Shown: positions 1-14,393, counted from the first letter of the stretch. The stretch is 15,792 nt of DNA from Anaerolineae bacterium (GCA_014360855.1 JACIWP010000040.1:1-15792); one strand, 5' to 3'. The notes: generated from the letters alone by a model not told the origin. Numbers and translations: made by a program.

Positions 1-51
1 CTTGCGCAGCGGCTTCCGCCCTTTTCGCACGAGTTGATTGATGGTCGGCAA
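1..51 (-). CDS. rpsL: 30S ribosomal protein S12, N-terminal fragment (runs off window)
   Basis: The 17 codons visible translate to MPTINQLVRKGRKPLRK, the highly conserved N-terminus of ribosomal protein S12, a component of the small-subunit decoding centre. The frame is open to the left edge of the window. The start codon is TTG: no ATG or GTG gives the conserved MPTINQ start, and an AAAGGAG ribosome binding site lies 7 nt upstream of the TTG. It lies downstream of rpoC on the same strand, matching the common bacterial order rpoB-rpoC-rpsL-rpsG-fusA. A promoter and a leader of about 140 nt separate it from rpoC, so it need not depend on rpoBC read-through. The TTG start is mildly unusual for such a highly expressed protein. 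Confidence 0.93.
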   Translation of the reverse strand, partial: MPTINQLVRKGRKPLRK

Positions 52-104
52 GGTCCTACTCCTTTTCTAGGTGTTGAACTACTGCTTTCATCTGTATTGC
101 ATCG

Positions 105-140
105 GCAAGGCCCTCAGAGAGACGTTCTTGAGGGCCTTGC
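105..140 (-). promoter_or_regulatory. Hairpin in the rpsL leader
   Basis: A perfect 12-bp inverted repeat (GCAAGGCCCTCA pairing with TGAGGGCCTTGC) surrounds a 12-nt loop, between the rpsL promoter and the rpsL start. No U-run follows on either strand, so it is not a standard intrinsic terminator. It may be a structured leader for autoregulation by a ribosomal protein, an RNA processing site, or a stem protecting the 3' end of rpoBC mRNA. The hairpin is seen directly; its role is inference. Confidence 0.6.
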
Positions 141-196
141 ACTACTCGCTCCGCTTTGAGCCACTGTGCAGTGTGTATCGGAGTCAACGAAACACC

Positions 197-226
197 ATTA
201 TAACATATAGGTTAAGCTAGCGTCAA
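197..226 (-). promoter_or_regulatory. Sigma70-type promoter for rpsL (str group)
   Basis: On the minus strand a TTGACG -35 box (221-226) is followed after 18 bp by a perfect TATAAT -10 box (197-202). Transcription would start near position 190, giving a leader of about 139 nt before the rpsL TTG. The -35 box lies 2 bp beyond the rpoC stop codon, so the promoter fills the short gap between the two genes. Confidence 0.75.
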
Positions 227-228
227 AT

Positions 229-4701
<4,473 letters not shown>

Positions 4702-4759
4702 CCGTCTTCTCCTGCGCTGTGTCGCTACACCTGATGATCATTTCTCTCAGCCAGGTAGA

Positions 4760-8572
<3,813 letters not shown>

Positions 8573-8612
8573 AGGCTATCTGGCTCCTCTCTCAAGTGTA
8601 AAAGGCCCGTTG

Positions 8613-8638
8613 CCCTCTTCTTTTCCGAAAATTGAGGG
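8613..8638 (-). promoter_or_regulatory. Small nested hairpin in the rpoB leader
   Basis: On the transcript CCCTC pairs with GAGGG, and inside this TTTT pairs with AAAA around a CGG loop. It ends about 40 nt upstream of the rpoB start and has no U-run immediately after it. It is short and A/U-rich inside, so it may be chance. Confidence 0.3.
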
Positions 8639-8734
8639 AAGTTCCCCTATCTCTCGGCACGTTGCACCAGCGGAACGGATGTATTTGAGGACAGCTACGT
8701 GTGAAACCTGTCAAATCCCAGGCGCGGCACAACC

Positions 8735-8754
8735 CTGCCAGAGAACTCTGGCAG
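8735..8754. repeat. 20-bp perfect palindrome in the rpoB leader
   Basis: CTGCCAGAG and CTCTGGCAG are perfect 9-bp inverted arms around a 2-bp centre (AA on the plus strand, TT on the minus). It lies about 110 bp downstream of the predicted rpoB start site. As DNA it has the form of a dimeric repressor operator; as RNA it folds into an 8-bp stem with a 4-nt loop. No U-run follows, so it is not an intrinsic terminator. Confidence 0.55.
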
Positions 8755-8867
8755 TTCGAAGGGGCCTTGTGTATCCATTTGTCGTACGTTTTCTCTGACC
8801 AGCACTAGGAACGAATGCCGTCCAGGGCGCCGCGTGTTCGAGCCAGGGATTTTTTCAGCAAACAATC

Positions 8868-8895
8868 ATTATAGCATGAATAATAAGGTTGTCAA
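8868..8895 (-). promoter_or_regulatory. Near-consensus promoter for rpoBC
   Basis: Read on the minus strand, a perfect TTGACA (8890-8895) and a perfect TATAAT (8868-8873) are separated by 16 bp. The expected start of transcription is near 8861. The surrounding bases are notably A/T-rich in an otherwise GC-rich window. The promoter is back to back with the ferredoxin promoter, with about 50 bp between the two -35 boxes. Confidence 0.85.
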
Positions 8896-8943
8896 ATTTC
8901 AGCGCCGTCGAAATCCCATTCCGCCGACACGCCCGCCCCGCGT

Positions 8944-8971
8944 TTGCGCTTTTACCTAAACGGGATATAAT
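8944..8971 (+). promoter_or_regulatory. Promoter for the ferredoxin gene
   Basis: A perfect TATAAT (8966-8971) is preceded after 16 bp by TTGCGC (8944-8949), which matches four of six consensus -35 bases. Transcription should start near 8978, giving a leader of about 40 nt with a strong ribosome binding site. It is oriented away from the rpoB promoter. Confidence 0.7.
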
Positions 8972-9018
8972 CGCCACTAGTTCCTGCGCTTTCTCATTCT
9001 TCACCGGAGGTGATAACG

Positions 9019-9225
9019 ATGGCCTACATGATCACGGACGAATGCATCGCTTGCGGAGCCTGCGAGCCGGAATGCCCCGTCGGCGCCATTTCCGAGGGCG
9101 ACGACAAGTACGTCATCGACCCGAACAAGTGCGTGGAATGCGTTGGGTATCACGACTCCCCCAACTGCGCCGCCGTCTGCCCGGTGGATGCGCCTCAGCC
9201 TGATCCGGCCCACCCGCGCAAGTAG
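9019..9225 (+). CDS. 2[4Fe-4S] ferredoxin, Alvin-type
   Basis: This is a 68-aa soluble cytoplasmic electron carrier. The first cluster motif is C9-x2-C12-x2-C15-x3-C19-P. The second is C38-x2-C41-x8-C50-x3-C54-P; the eight-residue spacing, in place of the usual two, marks the Alvin (Allochromatium vinosum) subtype, known for very low reduction potentials. The protein ends shortly after the second cluster and lacks the long C-terminal helix of some members. The start at ATG 9019 is preferred because GGAGGTGA lies 5 nt upstream; the in-frame GTG at 9010 overlaps that ribosome binding site. It is a single-gene unit, divergent from rpoB, with its own promoter and terminator. Its redox partner is not visible in the window. 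Confidence 0.95.
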   Translation: MAYMITDECIACGACEPECPVGAISEGDDKYVIDPNKCVECVGYHDSPNCAAVCPVDAPQPDPAHPRK

Positions 9226-9252
9226 CCGGCGCTGAAACTCTCGGCGTACACG

Positions 9253-9286
9253 AAGGCGGTTGAAGCACTCCTCAACCGCCTTTTTT
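9253..9286 (+). terminator. Intrinsic terminator of the ferredoxin gene
   Basis: A perfect 11-bp stem (AAGGCGGTTGA with TCAACCGCCTT) surrounds an 8-nt loop and runs into six T residues (9281-9286), 27 bp after the ferredoxin stop. On the minus strand the same stem follows the convergent hydrolase gene but lacks a T-run, so it is at best a weak terminator in that direction. Confidence 0.92.
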
Positions 9287-9292
9287 CTGTCC

Positions 9293-10054
9293 CTAGAATT
9301 CGAAGCGCTCCAGGTCATGGGCGATACAGACGGGGCCGGCATACACTTCTTGCGCCTCTCTCTGCCACAGCTCCTCATCCCCATCGGACCCATCGTTGGA
9401 GAGGTGCACCAGCACCAGGCGCTTCGCATTCATCGCCCGCGCTATCTCGCCGGCCTGGCGCGGGGAAGAATGCCCCTGAAAGTTCCCCGTCGCCTCATGC
9501 AGGAGCAGGTCCGCCCCGGCCCCCAGACGCACCAGCGCATCACATGGCTCTGTGTCGCTGGAATAGACCATCACCGCTCCGCTGGCCTTATGCTCGATGC
9601 GCAGTGCCACACAGGCCACCATATGCGCCACCGGGCTGGAGTATACGCGGAAATCCTCCGTTTCCAACACCATGGTGCGTTCTATGAGCGGGATGGCATG
9701 AAACACCGTGCCGAACAGCGCCGGCCAATCGGTGGCATCCACCACCTCTAACAGGGAAGCGACCGACGCCACCGCCTTCAGCGGCCCATAAATCTCCAGG
9801 TCATCCTGCCGGCCCAAAAGCCACATCCCCAGGATCAGGATGGGCACCCCATAGATATGGTCAGGGTGATGATGCGTCACAATCAGGGCGCGCAGAGAAG
9901 TAGGGTCCACCCCCATCTGGCGCAGTCGCTGGATCGGACTGCCGGCGCAGTCGATCAACAGTACCGACTTTTCCCCCCGTACCGCCAGATAGGTGTTATC
10001 CCGCTTCGCACTGGGCAGTGCCCCGCCCGACCCCAATACCAGCACCTCAGGCAT
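9293..10054 (-). CDS. Metallo-beta-lactamase fold hydrolase, RNase Z-like
   Basis: A 253-aa cytoplasmic protein of the metallo-beta-lactamase fold. It has the zinc motif HxHxDH (H61, H63, D65, H66), further likely ligands H144, D167 and H217, and an HEAT stretch followed by GHSS (H195), arranged as in RNase Z (ELAC/Rnz) proteins. It is shorter than typical RNase Z (about 300 aa), and I see no clear tRNA-binding exosite arm. The substrate may therefore be tRNA 3' ends, a phosphodiester or another ester. The start at ATG 10054 is chosen because a GAGG box lies 9 nt upstream and the strand beginning VLVLGSGGA follows at once; a TTG start at 10069 is possible. It lies 64 bp after the phosphatidyltransferase gene and probably shares its promoter. 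Family confident, substrate unknown. Confidence 0.85.
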   Translation of the reverse strand: MPEVLVLGSGGALPSAKRDNTYLAVRGEKSVLLIDCAGSPIQRLRQMGVDPTSLRALIVTHHHPDHIYGVPILILGMWLLGRQDDLEIYGPLKAVASVASLLEVVDATDWPALFGTVFHAIPLIERTMVLETEDFRVYSSPVAHMVACVALRIEHKASGAVMVYSSDTEPCDALVRLGAGADLLLHEATGNFQGHSSPRQAGEIARAMNAKRLVLVHLSNDGSDGDEELWQREAQEVYAGPVCIAHDLERFEF

Positions 10055-10118
10055 CCACACACGCCTCAATCATGGAATGGAAAATCGCTGTACGGCAGAC
10101 GCGAATGCACAGCGCCTC

Positions 10119-10712
10119 TCACAGCGGCTGCCGGCCGTTGTCCGTCTTGCGCCAGACGGTATAAATCCGCTGCCAGGCGGTCAGATGGGCCAGCACAGCC
10201 AGCACCCACAACCCGATGTCCATCCTTTGCACCAGGAGGAATACGATCAACAACAGCGTGCGCTCGACGCGGGTCAGCAGGCCCTCTTTGCATTCCACAC
10301 CCACGCCCTCCGCACGCGCCCGTGTATAGCTGACCAGCAGGGAACCGATGGCGGCCGCGAAGGCCAGCAGAACCAGATGGGACTGAGCAGTACGAAGGTA
10401 GTATGCCGCAAGGCCGAAGTACAAACTGGCCTCGGAATAGCGGTCAATGGTGGAATCCCAGAAGGCGCCGAAGGTGCTGACTTTGCCGGTCTGTCGGGCC
10501 AGCGCGCCATCCAGCGCGTCAAAGGCATTGGCGAAGGCCACCGCCAGGCCGCCCCAGAAGAATTCTCCCAGGTACAGCAGGTACGCTGCACCCATGTTCA
10601 ACATCAGGCCCAGAAAGGTCAGGCCGTTGGGGGTCAATCCCAGCGCCGCCAGTGCTCTGGCAATGGGGTCCACAGCCCATCGGAAGCTCTTGCGGGCCCA
10701 ATCGGTCAACAT
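10119..10712 (-). CDS. CDP-alcohol phosphatidyltransferase family membrane enzyme
   Basis: A 197-aa integral membrane enzyme that transfers a phosphatidyl group from a CDP-lipid to an alcohol. It contains the full family signature D65-x2-D68-G-x2-A-R73-x8-G82-x3-D86-x3-D90, whose aspartates bind metal and CDP. Hydrophobic segments at about 31-48, 51-65, 92-108, 112-130, 151-163 and 166-180 fit the six-helix fold. The segment YTRARAEGVG (about 129-138) resembles the inositol-phosphate and archaetidylinositol-phosphate synthase branch, but phosphatidylglycerophosphate synthase cannot be excluded, so no gene symbol is given. The ATG has only a distant GGGAG (13 nt upstream). A strong promoter lies just upstream, and the RNase Z-like gene follows 64 bp downstream, suggesting a two-gene unit. 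Confidence 0.9.
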   Translation of the reverse strand: MLTDWARKSFRWAVDPIARALAALGLTPNGLTFLGLMLNMGAAYLLYLGEFFWGGLAVAFANAFDALDGALARQTGKVSTFGAFWDSTIDRYSEASLYFGLAAYYLRTAQSHLVLLAFAAAIGSLLVSYTRARAEGVGVECKEGLLTRVERTLLLIVFLLVQRMDIGLWVLAVLAHLTAWQRIYTVWRKTDNGRQPL

Positions 10713-10754
10713 AGTGAAGATGACGCTCCCATCGAGTTTCTGTGCTCGCCGGCA

Positions 10755-10783
10755 ATCTTACTGGAAAAGATACGCGCTGTCAA
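10755..10783 (-). promoter_or_regulatory. Promoter for the phosphatidyltransferase/hydrolase unit
   Basis: On the minus strand a perfect TTGACA (10778-10783) and TAAGAT (10755-10760, five of six consensus bases) are separated by the ideal 17 bp. Transcription should start near 10748, about 36 nt before the ATG. It lies in the 103-bp gap after the D-threonine-aldolase-like gene. Confidence 0.8.
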
Positions 10784-10815
10784 ACCCTGCCGGCCCGGGA
10801 GCGCCCCCTTCACCC

Positions 10816-11916
10816 CTACCGCAGTGCACTGCGCGGCATCACCTCCCACTGGACCTCCACAATGCCGTTGCGCACACCGTAGAGATAATCATGCTTGTAC
10901 ACGGTCAGATCGCCGTACCCGACGATCAAGTCAATCTTATCGCCCACCCGCAGGGGCACTTCGGGGCCGGCCAGCTCCAGGATGCCGTGCTCGGCCGACA
11001 GGACCCCCACGCGCGCCCCGGGCACTCCCACCACTTCCGGTGTGGAGACGATATTGTCTATCGCTTTGCGGCCGGCATCGCACACGGCGCGCCTGGCCGT
11101 CGGCCGGCTGATGATCGTGGTCAGCAGGAAAAGCGACGGCTCCAACGGCACCCCCCACCGGCGGTAGGTCACGTCGGTGAACACCGCGCCGCCGGCCTGG
11201 ATCTCCGTCACCCCCGGGATGCCCGCCGTGATCCAGTAGCTCCCGCTCCCCCCGCACGAGACAATGTCCACCGGCAGGCCGGCCTGCCGCGCCATTTCGG
11301 CGGTGCGCACCAGCCTGCCGACCGATTCCGTGCAGACGCGGCGCTTTTCCTCCTTGTCCGGGATGGCCACGACATGGCCCTCCCACGACATGAAACCAGT
11401 GAAGCGCAGTCCCGGCAGTTCCGCCACTTGGCCGGCAAAACGCACCCCCGCTTCCCCTGGCTCCACGCCGCAACGGTTCATGCCGGTGTTGACTTCCACC
11501 AGGACGCGCACCTGTACGCCGGCCTCCTGCGCCGCGCGGGAAATCTCTTGGGCGTTCTCCAGGCTGTCCACCGCCACCATGACGTCAGCCGTCTTCCGCA
11601 AGTAGACCAGCCGGCGCACCTTTTGCTCGCCCACTACTTGATTGGCCACCAGGATATCGCGGATGCCGGCCGCCGCCAGCACCTCCGCCTCCCCCAGCTT
11701 GGCACAGGTGACGCCGTGAGCGCCGGCCTCCAGGAGCTTATGGGCAATGGCCGGCACCTTGATCCCTTTCATATGCGGCCGCCACCCCACCCCCGAGCGC
11801 CGGAAAAAGTCCGCCAGCACCTGGATATTGCGCTCCATAATGTCCAGGTCCACCCACAAGGCGGGGGTATCCAGCGCTTCCTTTGGGAAGCCGACCTGAC
11901 TGCAGGCTTTGCACAT
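10816..11916 (-). CDS. D-threonine aldolase/DSD1-like PLP-dependent enzyme (alanine racemase fold III)
   Basis: A 366-aa cytoplasmic enzyme with an N-terminal alanine-racemase-like TIM barrel and a C-terminal beta domain. The start DTPALWVDLDIMERNI (residues 16-31) and RPHMK with K50 as the likely PLP lysine are typical of D-threonine aldolase and D-serine dehydratase relatives. EVNTGMNRCG (about 144-153) and SCGGSGSYW support PLP binding. The C-terminal metal motif of characterised members (HxCP or HCDP type) is not conserved: the aligned segment reads GYGDLTVYKHD, with Tyr at the expected His. The reaction may thus be aldol cleavage, dehydration or racemisation of a D-amino acid. The start at ATG 11916 is chosen because GAGGG lies 6 nt upstream and the longer TTG frame overlaps the gene's own promoter. 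Family confident, substrate unknown. Confidence 0.88.
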   Translation of the reverse strand: MCKACSQVGFPKEALDTPALWVDLDIMERNIQVLADFFRRSGVGWRPHMKGIKVPAIAHKLLEAGAHGVTCAKLGEAEVLAAAGIRDILVANQVVGEQKVRRLVYLRKTADVMVAVDSLENAQEISRAAQEAGVQVRVLVEVNTGMNRCGVEPGEAGVRFAGQVAELPGLRFTGFMSWEGHVVAIPDKEEKRRVCTESVGRLVRTAEMARQAGLPVDIVSCGGSGSYWITAGIPGVTEIQAGGAVFTDVTYRRWGVPLEPSLFLLTTIISRPTARRAVCDAGRKAIDNIVSTPEVVGVPGARVGVLSAEHGILELAGPEVPLRVGDKIDLIVGYGDLTVYKHDYLYGVRNGIVEVQWEVMPRSALR

Positions 11917-11959
11917 AATATGCCCTCTCCATCGCAATGCATCAGCGAATGTCGAGGGC

Positions 11960-11988
11960 ATATTACTACCACTTGCTTCGATTGTCAA
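11960..11988 (-). promoter_or_regulatory. Promoter for the D-threonine-aldolase-like gene
   Basis: On the minus strand a perfect TTGACA (11983-11988) and TAATAT (11960-11965, four of six consensus bases) are separated by exactly 17 bp. Transcription should start near 11953, about 37 nt before the ATG at 11916. The promoter begins 12 bp beyond the stop of the upstream esterase gene and lies inside the long-frame version of the downstream gene, which argues against that longer start. Confidence 0.8.
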
Positions 11989-12000
11989 CTTGTCCTACCA

Positions 12001-12786
12001 TCAGTCCGCAATATGGTAGCGGTGCTCCGCCGGCGTATGGCGCCGGATGAAATCCAGCGCCGCCCGCCAGACCCGCTCGCGCTCCGCATCCACCGTCACG
12101 CAGTGGCCCGAATGTACCATCAGCAGTTCCTTGCTCGCGGAGCGGACGGCAGAGTACAGCTCCCGGGCGGAGGCCGGCGGCACCAGGCTGTCCTGATCAC
12201 CCTGCACGATCAGGATGGGAGCCTGTATATCACGCAGGCGCGGCCGCACCTGCCGCATGAGCTTCATCATCTCATGGGCTGAGCGCGTGGGATAGACCTC
12301 GTAGCTCCACAGCCGGCCAAAGGTCTCCGGGTCCACATAGTCTGCCTTTTCGGGCGGTTCCTTCTCAATGTAGCGCAGGAAATGTTTGGCGATAGGAACG
12401 AGGGGGAACAGGCGACTACTGACCCGGATCGCCGCGGCCATCGCGATAAGGCCCTGCACTGGATAACGCTCCCCCAGGTACAGGGCCAGCAGGCCGCCCA
12501 TGGACAGCCCGCCCACAAAGACGACCGGACACTGCCCTTGTAGCTGTCGCAGGCCCTCCTCCGCCGCGCCGGCCCAATCCCGCCAGGTCGTGCGCTCCAT
12601 ATCCTCCACCTGGGTCCCGTGCCCCGGCAGGAGAATGCCGGAGACCGTCAGGCCGTGTGCCGCCAAGAACTCCCCCATCGGCCGCATCTCCGCCGGCGCG
12701 CCCGTAAAGCCGTGGATCAGGAGACAGCCGACGGGGCCGCCGGCAAAAAAGAAGGGCGAGGGGTCCAGCCAGGGATGCCGTGCCAT
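12001..12786 (-). CDS. Alpha/beta hydrolase, Est30-type carboxylesterase/monoacylglycerol lipase-like
   Basis: A 261-aa alpha/beta hydrolase with no signal peptide, expected in the cytoplasm. The catalytic triad is readable: S95 in the nucleophile elbow GLSMGG, D199 in GDQDSLVP, and H228 in HSGHCVTVD. The oxyanion-hole segment HGFTG is at 25-29. PGHGT (54-58), the HSGH ending and the overall length match Geobacillus Est30-like carboxylesterases that hydrolyse short- to medium-chain esters; monoacylglycerol lipase activity is an alternative. The cap (about 120-165) is short. The start at ATG 12786 is fixed by an exceptionally strong Shine-Dalgarno sequence 6 nt upstream. It follows the glycine cleavage genes after a hairpin, and I see no clear promoter of its own, so it may depend on read-through. 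Confidence 0.9.
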   Translation of the reverse strand: MARHPWLDPSPFFFAGGPVGCLLIHGFTGAPAEMRPMGEFLAAHGLTVSGILLPGHGTQVEDMERTTWRDWAGAAEEGLRQLQGQCPVVFVGGLSMGGLLALYLGERYPVQGLIAMAAAIRVSSRLFPLVPIAKHFLRYIEKEPPEKADYVDPETFGRLWSYEVYPTRSAHEMMKLMRQVRPRLRDIQAPILIVQGDQDSLVPPASARELYSAVRSASKELLMVHSGHCVTVDAERERVWRAALDFIRRHTPAEHRYHIAD

Positions 12787-12788
12787 GC

Positions 12789-12799
12789 ATCACCTCCTT
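12789..12799 (-). promoter_or_regulatory. Full-length Shine-Dalgarno sequence of the esterase gene
   Basis: AAGGAGGTGAT on the minus strand is an 11-nt perfect complement to the typical 3' end of bacterial 16S rRNA. The GGAGG core is 6 nt from the ATG. It decides the start over an out-of-frame ATG at 12790 that overlaps it. Confidence 0.85.
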
Positions 12800-12838
12800 G
12801 TGAAGCGAGAGGCCCGTGCAAGCAAAGAAAAGATATTA

Positions 12839-12867
12839 TGAGGGCACTGGCGGCTCCAGTGCCCTCA
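12839..12867 (-). terminator. Hairpin after gcvPB, probable terminator
   Basis: A perfect 12-bp stem (TGAGGGCACTGG with CCAGTGCCCTCA) and a 5-nt loop lie 24 bp after the gcvPB stop. On the minus strand it is followed by TAATATCTTTTCTTT, a T-rich but broken tract, so termination may be partial and allow read-through into the esterase gene. On the plus strand no T-run follows. Confidence 0.65.
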
Positions 12868-12890
12868 TCACCTGCGGCCTTGGACTGCGC

Positions 12891-14393
12891 TTATTCCGCC
12901 GGCTTCCAGCGCAGGATCGGATTGCGCGCCGCCCCGACCTCATCGAGCCGGCTCACCGGCGTGTTGTGCGGCGCCTCATGCAGGAGCTCCGGATTGGTCT
13001 TCGCCTCCTCGGCGATGCGGAGCAGCGCATCGGCGAAGTAATCCAGACTCTCCAAGCTCTCCGTCTCCGTGGGCTCAATCATCAACGCCTCGGGCACGAT
13101 GAGCGGGAAGTAGTTGGTGGGCGGATGCACGCCGTAGTCAATAAGCCGCTTAGAGATGTCCAGCGCATGGATGTCCGGGGCATCCTTAAGCTTGCCCTCC
13201 ACCACAAACTCGTGCTTGCACAGGCGGTCGTACGGCAGAGGATAGACCTTCTTGACCTTGGCCATGAGATAGTTGGCGTTGATGACCGCGTTCTCCGCCA
13301 CGCGGCGCATGCCCTCGGCGCCCAACATGCGGATATAGGTATAGGCCTTGATCATCACGCCGAACTGGCCGTAGAAGGTCTTGACGCGCCCGATGCTCTT
13401 CGCCGGCATGACCAGGCGGAAGAAGACCTCGACCATTTCCTCTTCGTCGTCGTGGGCATGGCCGGCATGTTCTTCCTCGCCCACCACCTGGATATCCACG
13501 ATGGGGCCGGGCAGATAGGGCACCAGCTTTTCCACCACGCCCACCGGACCACTGCCTGGGCCGCCGCCGCCGTGCGGCGTGGAGAAGGTCTTGTGCAGGT
13601 TGAAGTGCATGACGTCAATGCCCAGGTCCGCCGGCTTGACGATGCCGAGCATGGCGTTCATGTTGGCGCCGTCGCCGTACATCAGGCCGCCGGCTTCGTG
13701 CACCAGCCGGCTCACCTCGCAGACATGCTCATCGAACAGCCCCAACGTGTTGGGGTTCGTGAGCATCAGGCCGACGACGCGGTCGTTCAGGTTGGCCTTC
13801 AGATGCTCCAGGTCCACGTTGCCGCGCTCGTCGGATTTGATCTCCACCACTCTGAAGCCGGCCATAGCCGTGGAAGCGGGGTTGGTGCCGTGGGCCGAAT
13901 CGGGGATGAGGATGGTATCCCGCTGGGTCTCGCCCTGATCGTGCAGATAGGCGCGCATGATCAGGATGCCGGTGAGTTCCCCGTGGGCGCCGGCCGCCGG
14001 CTGAAGGGAGACGCCGGCGAACCCGCTGATGGCCTTCAGCATCTCCTGCAGTTCCCACATCAACTGCAGGTTGCCCTGCACCTGGTCCTCCGGCTGATAC
14101 GGATGGGTGTACACGAAGCCGGGCAGACGAGCCGCCACCTCATTGACCTTCGGGTTGTACTTCATGGTGCAGGAGCCCAGGGGATATATCCCCAGGTCCA
14201 CGCCGTAATTCATGCGGGACAGGCGCACGAAATGGCGCACCACATCCACTTCCGAGACCTCCGGCAGGGGCAGGTCCTCACGGCACAGCTCCGCCGGGAT
14301 ATCCGCCGGCGGCACATCCAGCTCCGGCAGGGTAGCTCCCACGCGGCCAGGCGAGCTTAACTCGAAGATCAAGGGTTCGACAATCTTAGCCAT
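12891..14393 (-). CDS. gcvPB: Glycine dehydrogenase (decarboxylating) subunit 2
   Basis: This is the PLP-carrying half of the two-subunit P-protein of the glycine cleavage system, 500 aa. It decarboxylates glycine and passes the aminomethyl group to lipoyl-GcvH. The PLP lysine is K268 in NLHKTFSTPHGGGGPG. Other conserved segments are YPLGSCTMKYNP (about 70-81), DSAHGTNPAS (about 165-174) and KSIGRVKTFYGQFG (about 332-345). An unusual loop at about residues 304-322 is rich in His and acidic residues (VGEEEHAGHAHDDEEE) where relatives usually have a shorter link. The ATG overlaps the end of gcvPA by 8 nt, with GGGAGG inside gcvPA as the ribosome binding site, so translation is coupled. A hairpin follows the stop. 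Family identity is certain. Confidence 0.97.
   Translation of the reverse strand: MAKIVEPLIFELSSPGRVGATLPELDVPPADIPAELCREDLPLPEVSEVDVVRHFVRLSRMNYGVDLGIYPLGSCTMKYNPKVNEVAARLPGFVYTHPYQPEDQVQGNLQLMWELQEMLKAISGFAGVSLQPAAGAHGELTGILIMRAYLHDQGETQRDTILIPDSAHGTNPASTAMAGFRVVEIKSDERGNVDLEHLKANLNDRVVGLMLTNPNTLGLFDEHVCEVSRLVHEAGGLMYGDGANMNAMLGIVKPADLGIDVMHFNLHKTFSTPHGGGGPGSGPVGVVEKLVPYLPGPIVDIQVVGEEEHAGHAHDDEEEMVEVFFRLVMPAKSIGRVKTFYGQFGVMIKAYTYIRMLGAEGMRRVAENAVINANYLMAKVKKVYPLPYDRLCKHEFVVEGKLKDAPDIHALDISKRLIDYGVHPPTNYFPLIVPEALMIEPTETESLESLDYFADALLRIAEEAKTNPELLHEAPHNTPVSRLDEVGAARNPILRWKPAE

Larger units (their letters stand above)
8573..8861 (-). promoter_or_regulatory. Long 5' leader of rpoB
   Basis: About 289 nt lie between the predicted rpoB transcription start and its ATG. 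With the back-to-back promoters this makes a stretch of about 445 bp (8573-9018) without a gene. I see no open reading frame with a convincing start and ribosome binding site in it. It contains a 20-bp perfect palindrome (8735-8754) and a smaller nested hairpin nearer the gene (8613-8638). I did not recognise a T-box, a known riboswitch or an L10-type leader. Its length suggests post-initiation control of RNA polymerase synthesis, but that is inference. Confidence 0.5.

Noticed and set aside
8709..8714. A second TTGACA on the minus strand inside the rpoB leader as an internal promoter
   Set aside because: No acceptable -10 box is found at 15-19 bp; the best A/T stretch is about 21 bp away.
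9010..9018. GTG start for the ferredoxin three codons upstream
   Set aside because: It sits inside the ribosome binding site GGAGGTGA; the ATG at 9019 is correctly spaced and gives the usual ferredoxin N-terminus.
10784..10815. A GC-rich inverted stretch after the D-threonine-aldolase-like gene as a terminator
   Set aside because: Pairing is short and imperfect, and no T-run follows on the minus strand.
11917..11988. N-terminal extension of the D-threonine-aldolase-like protein from a TTG start
   Set aside because: This stretch contains a TTGACA-17-TAATAT promoter and a ribosome binding site for the ATG at 11916, and it shows no family similarity.
12816..14360. A 514-codon plus-strand open frame opposite gcvPB
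   Set aside because: Fully antisense to a well-conserved enzyme and rich in H, A and L as expected for a shadow frame.
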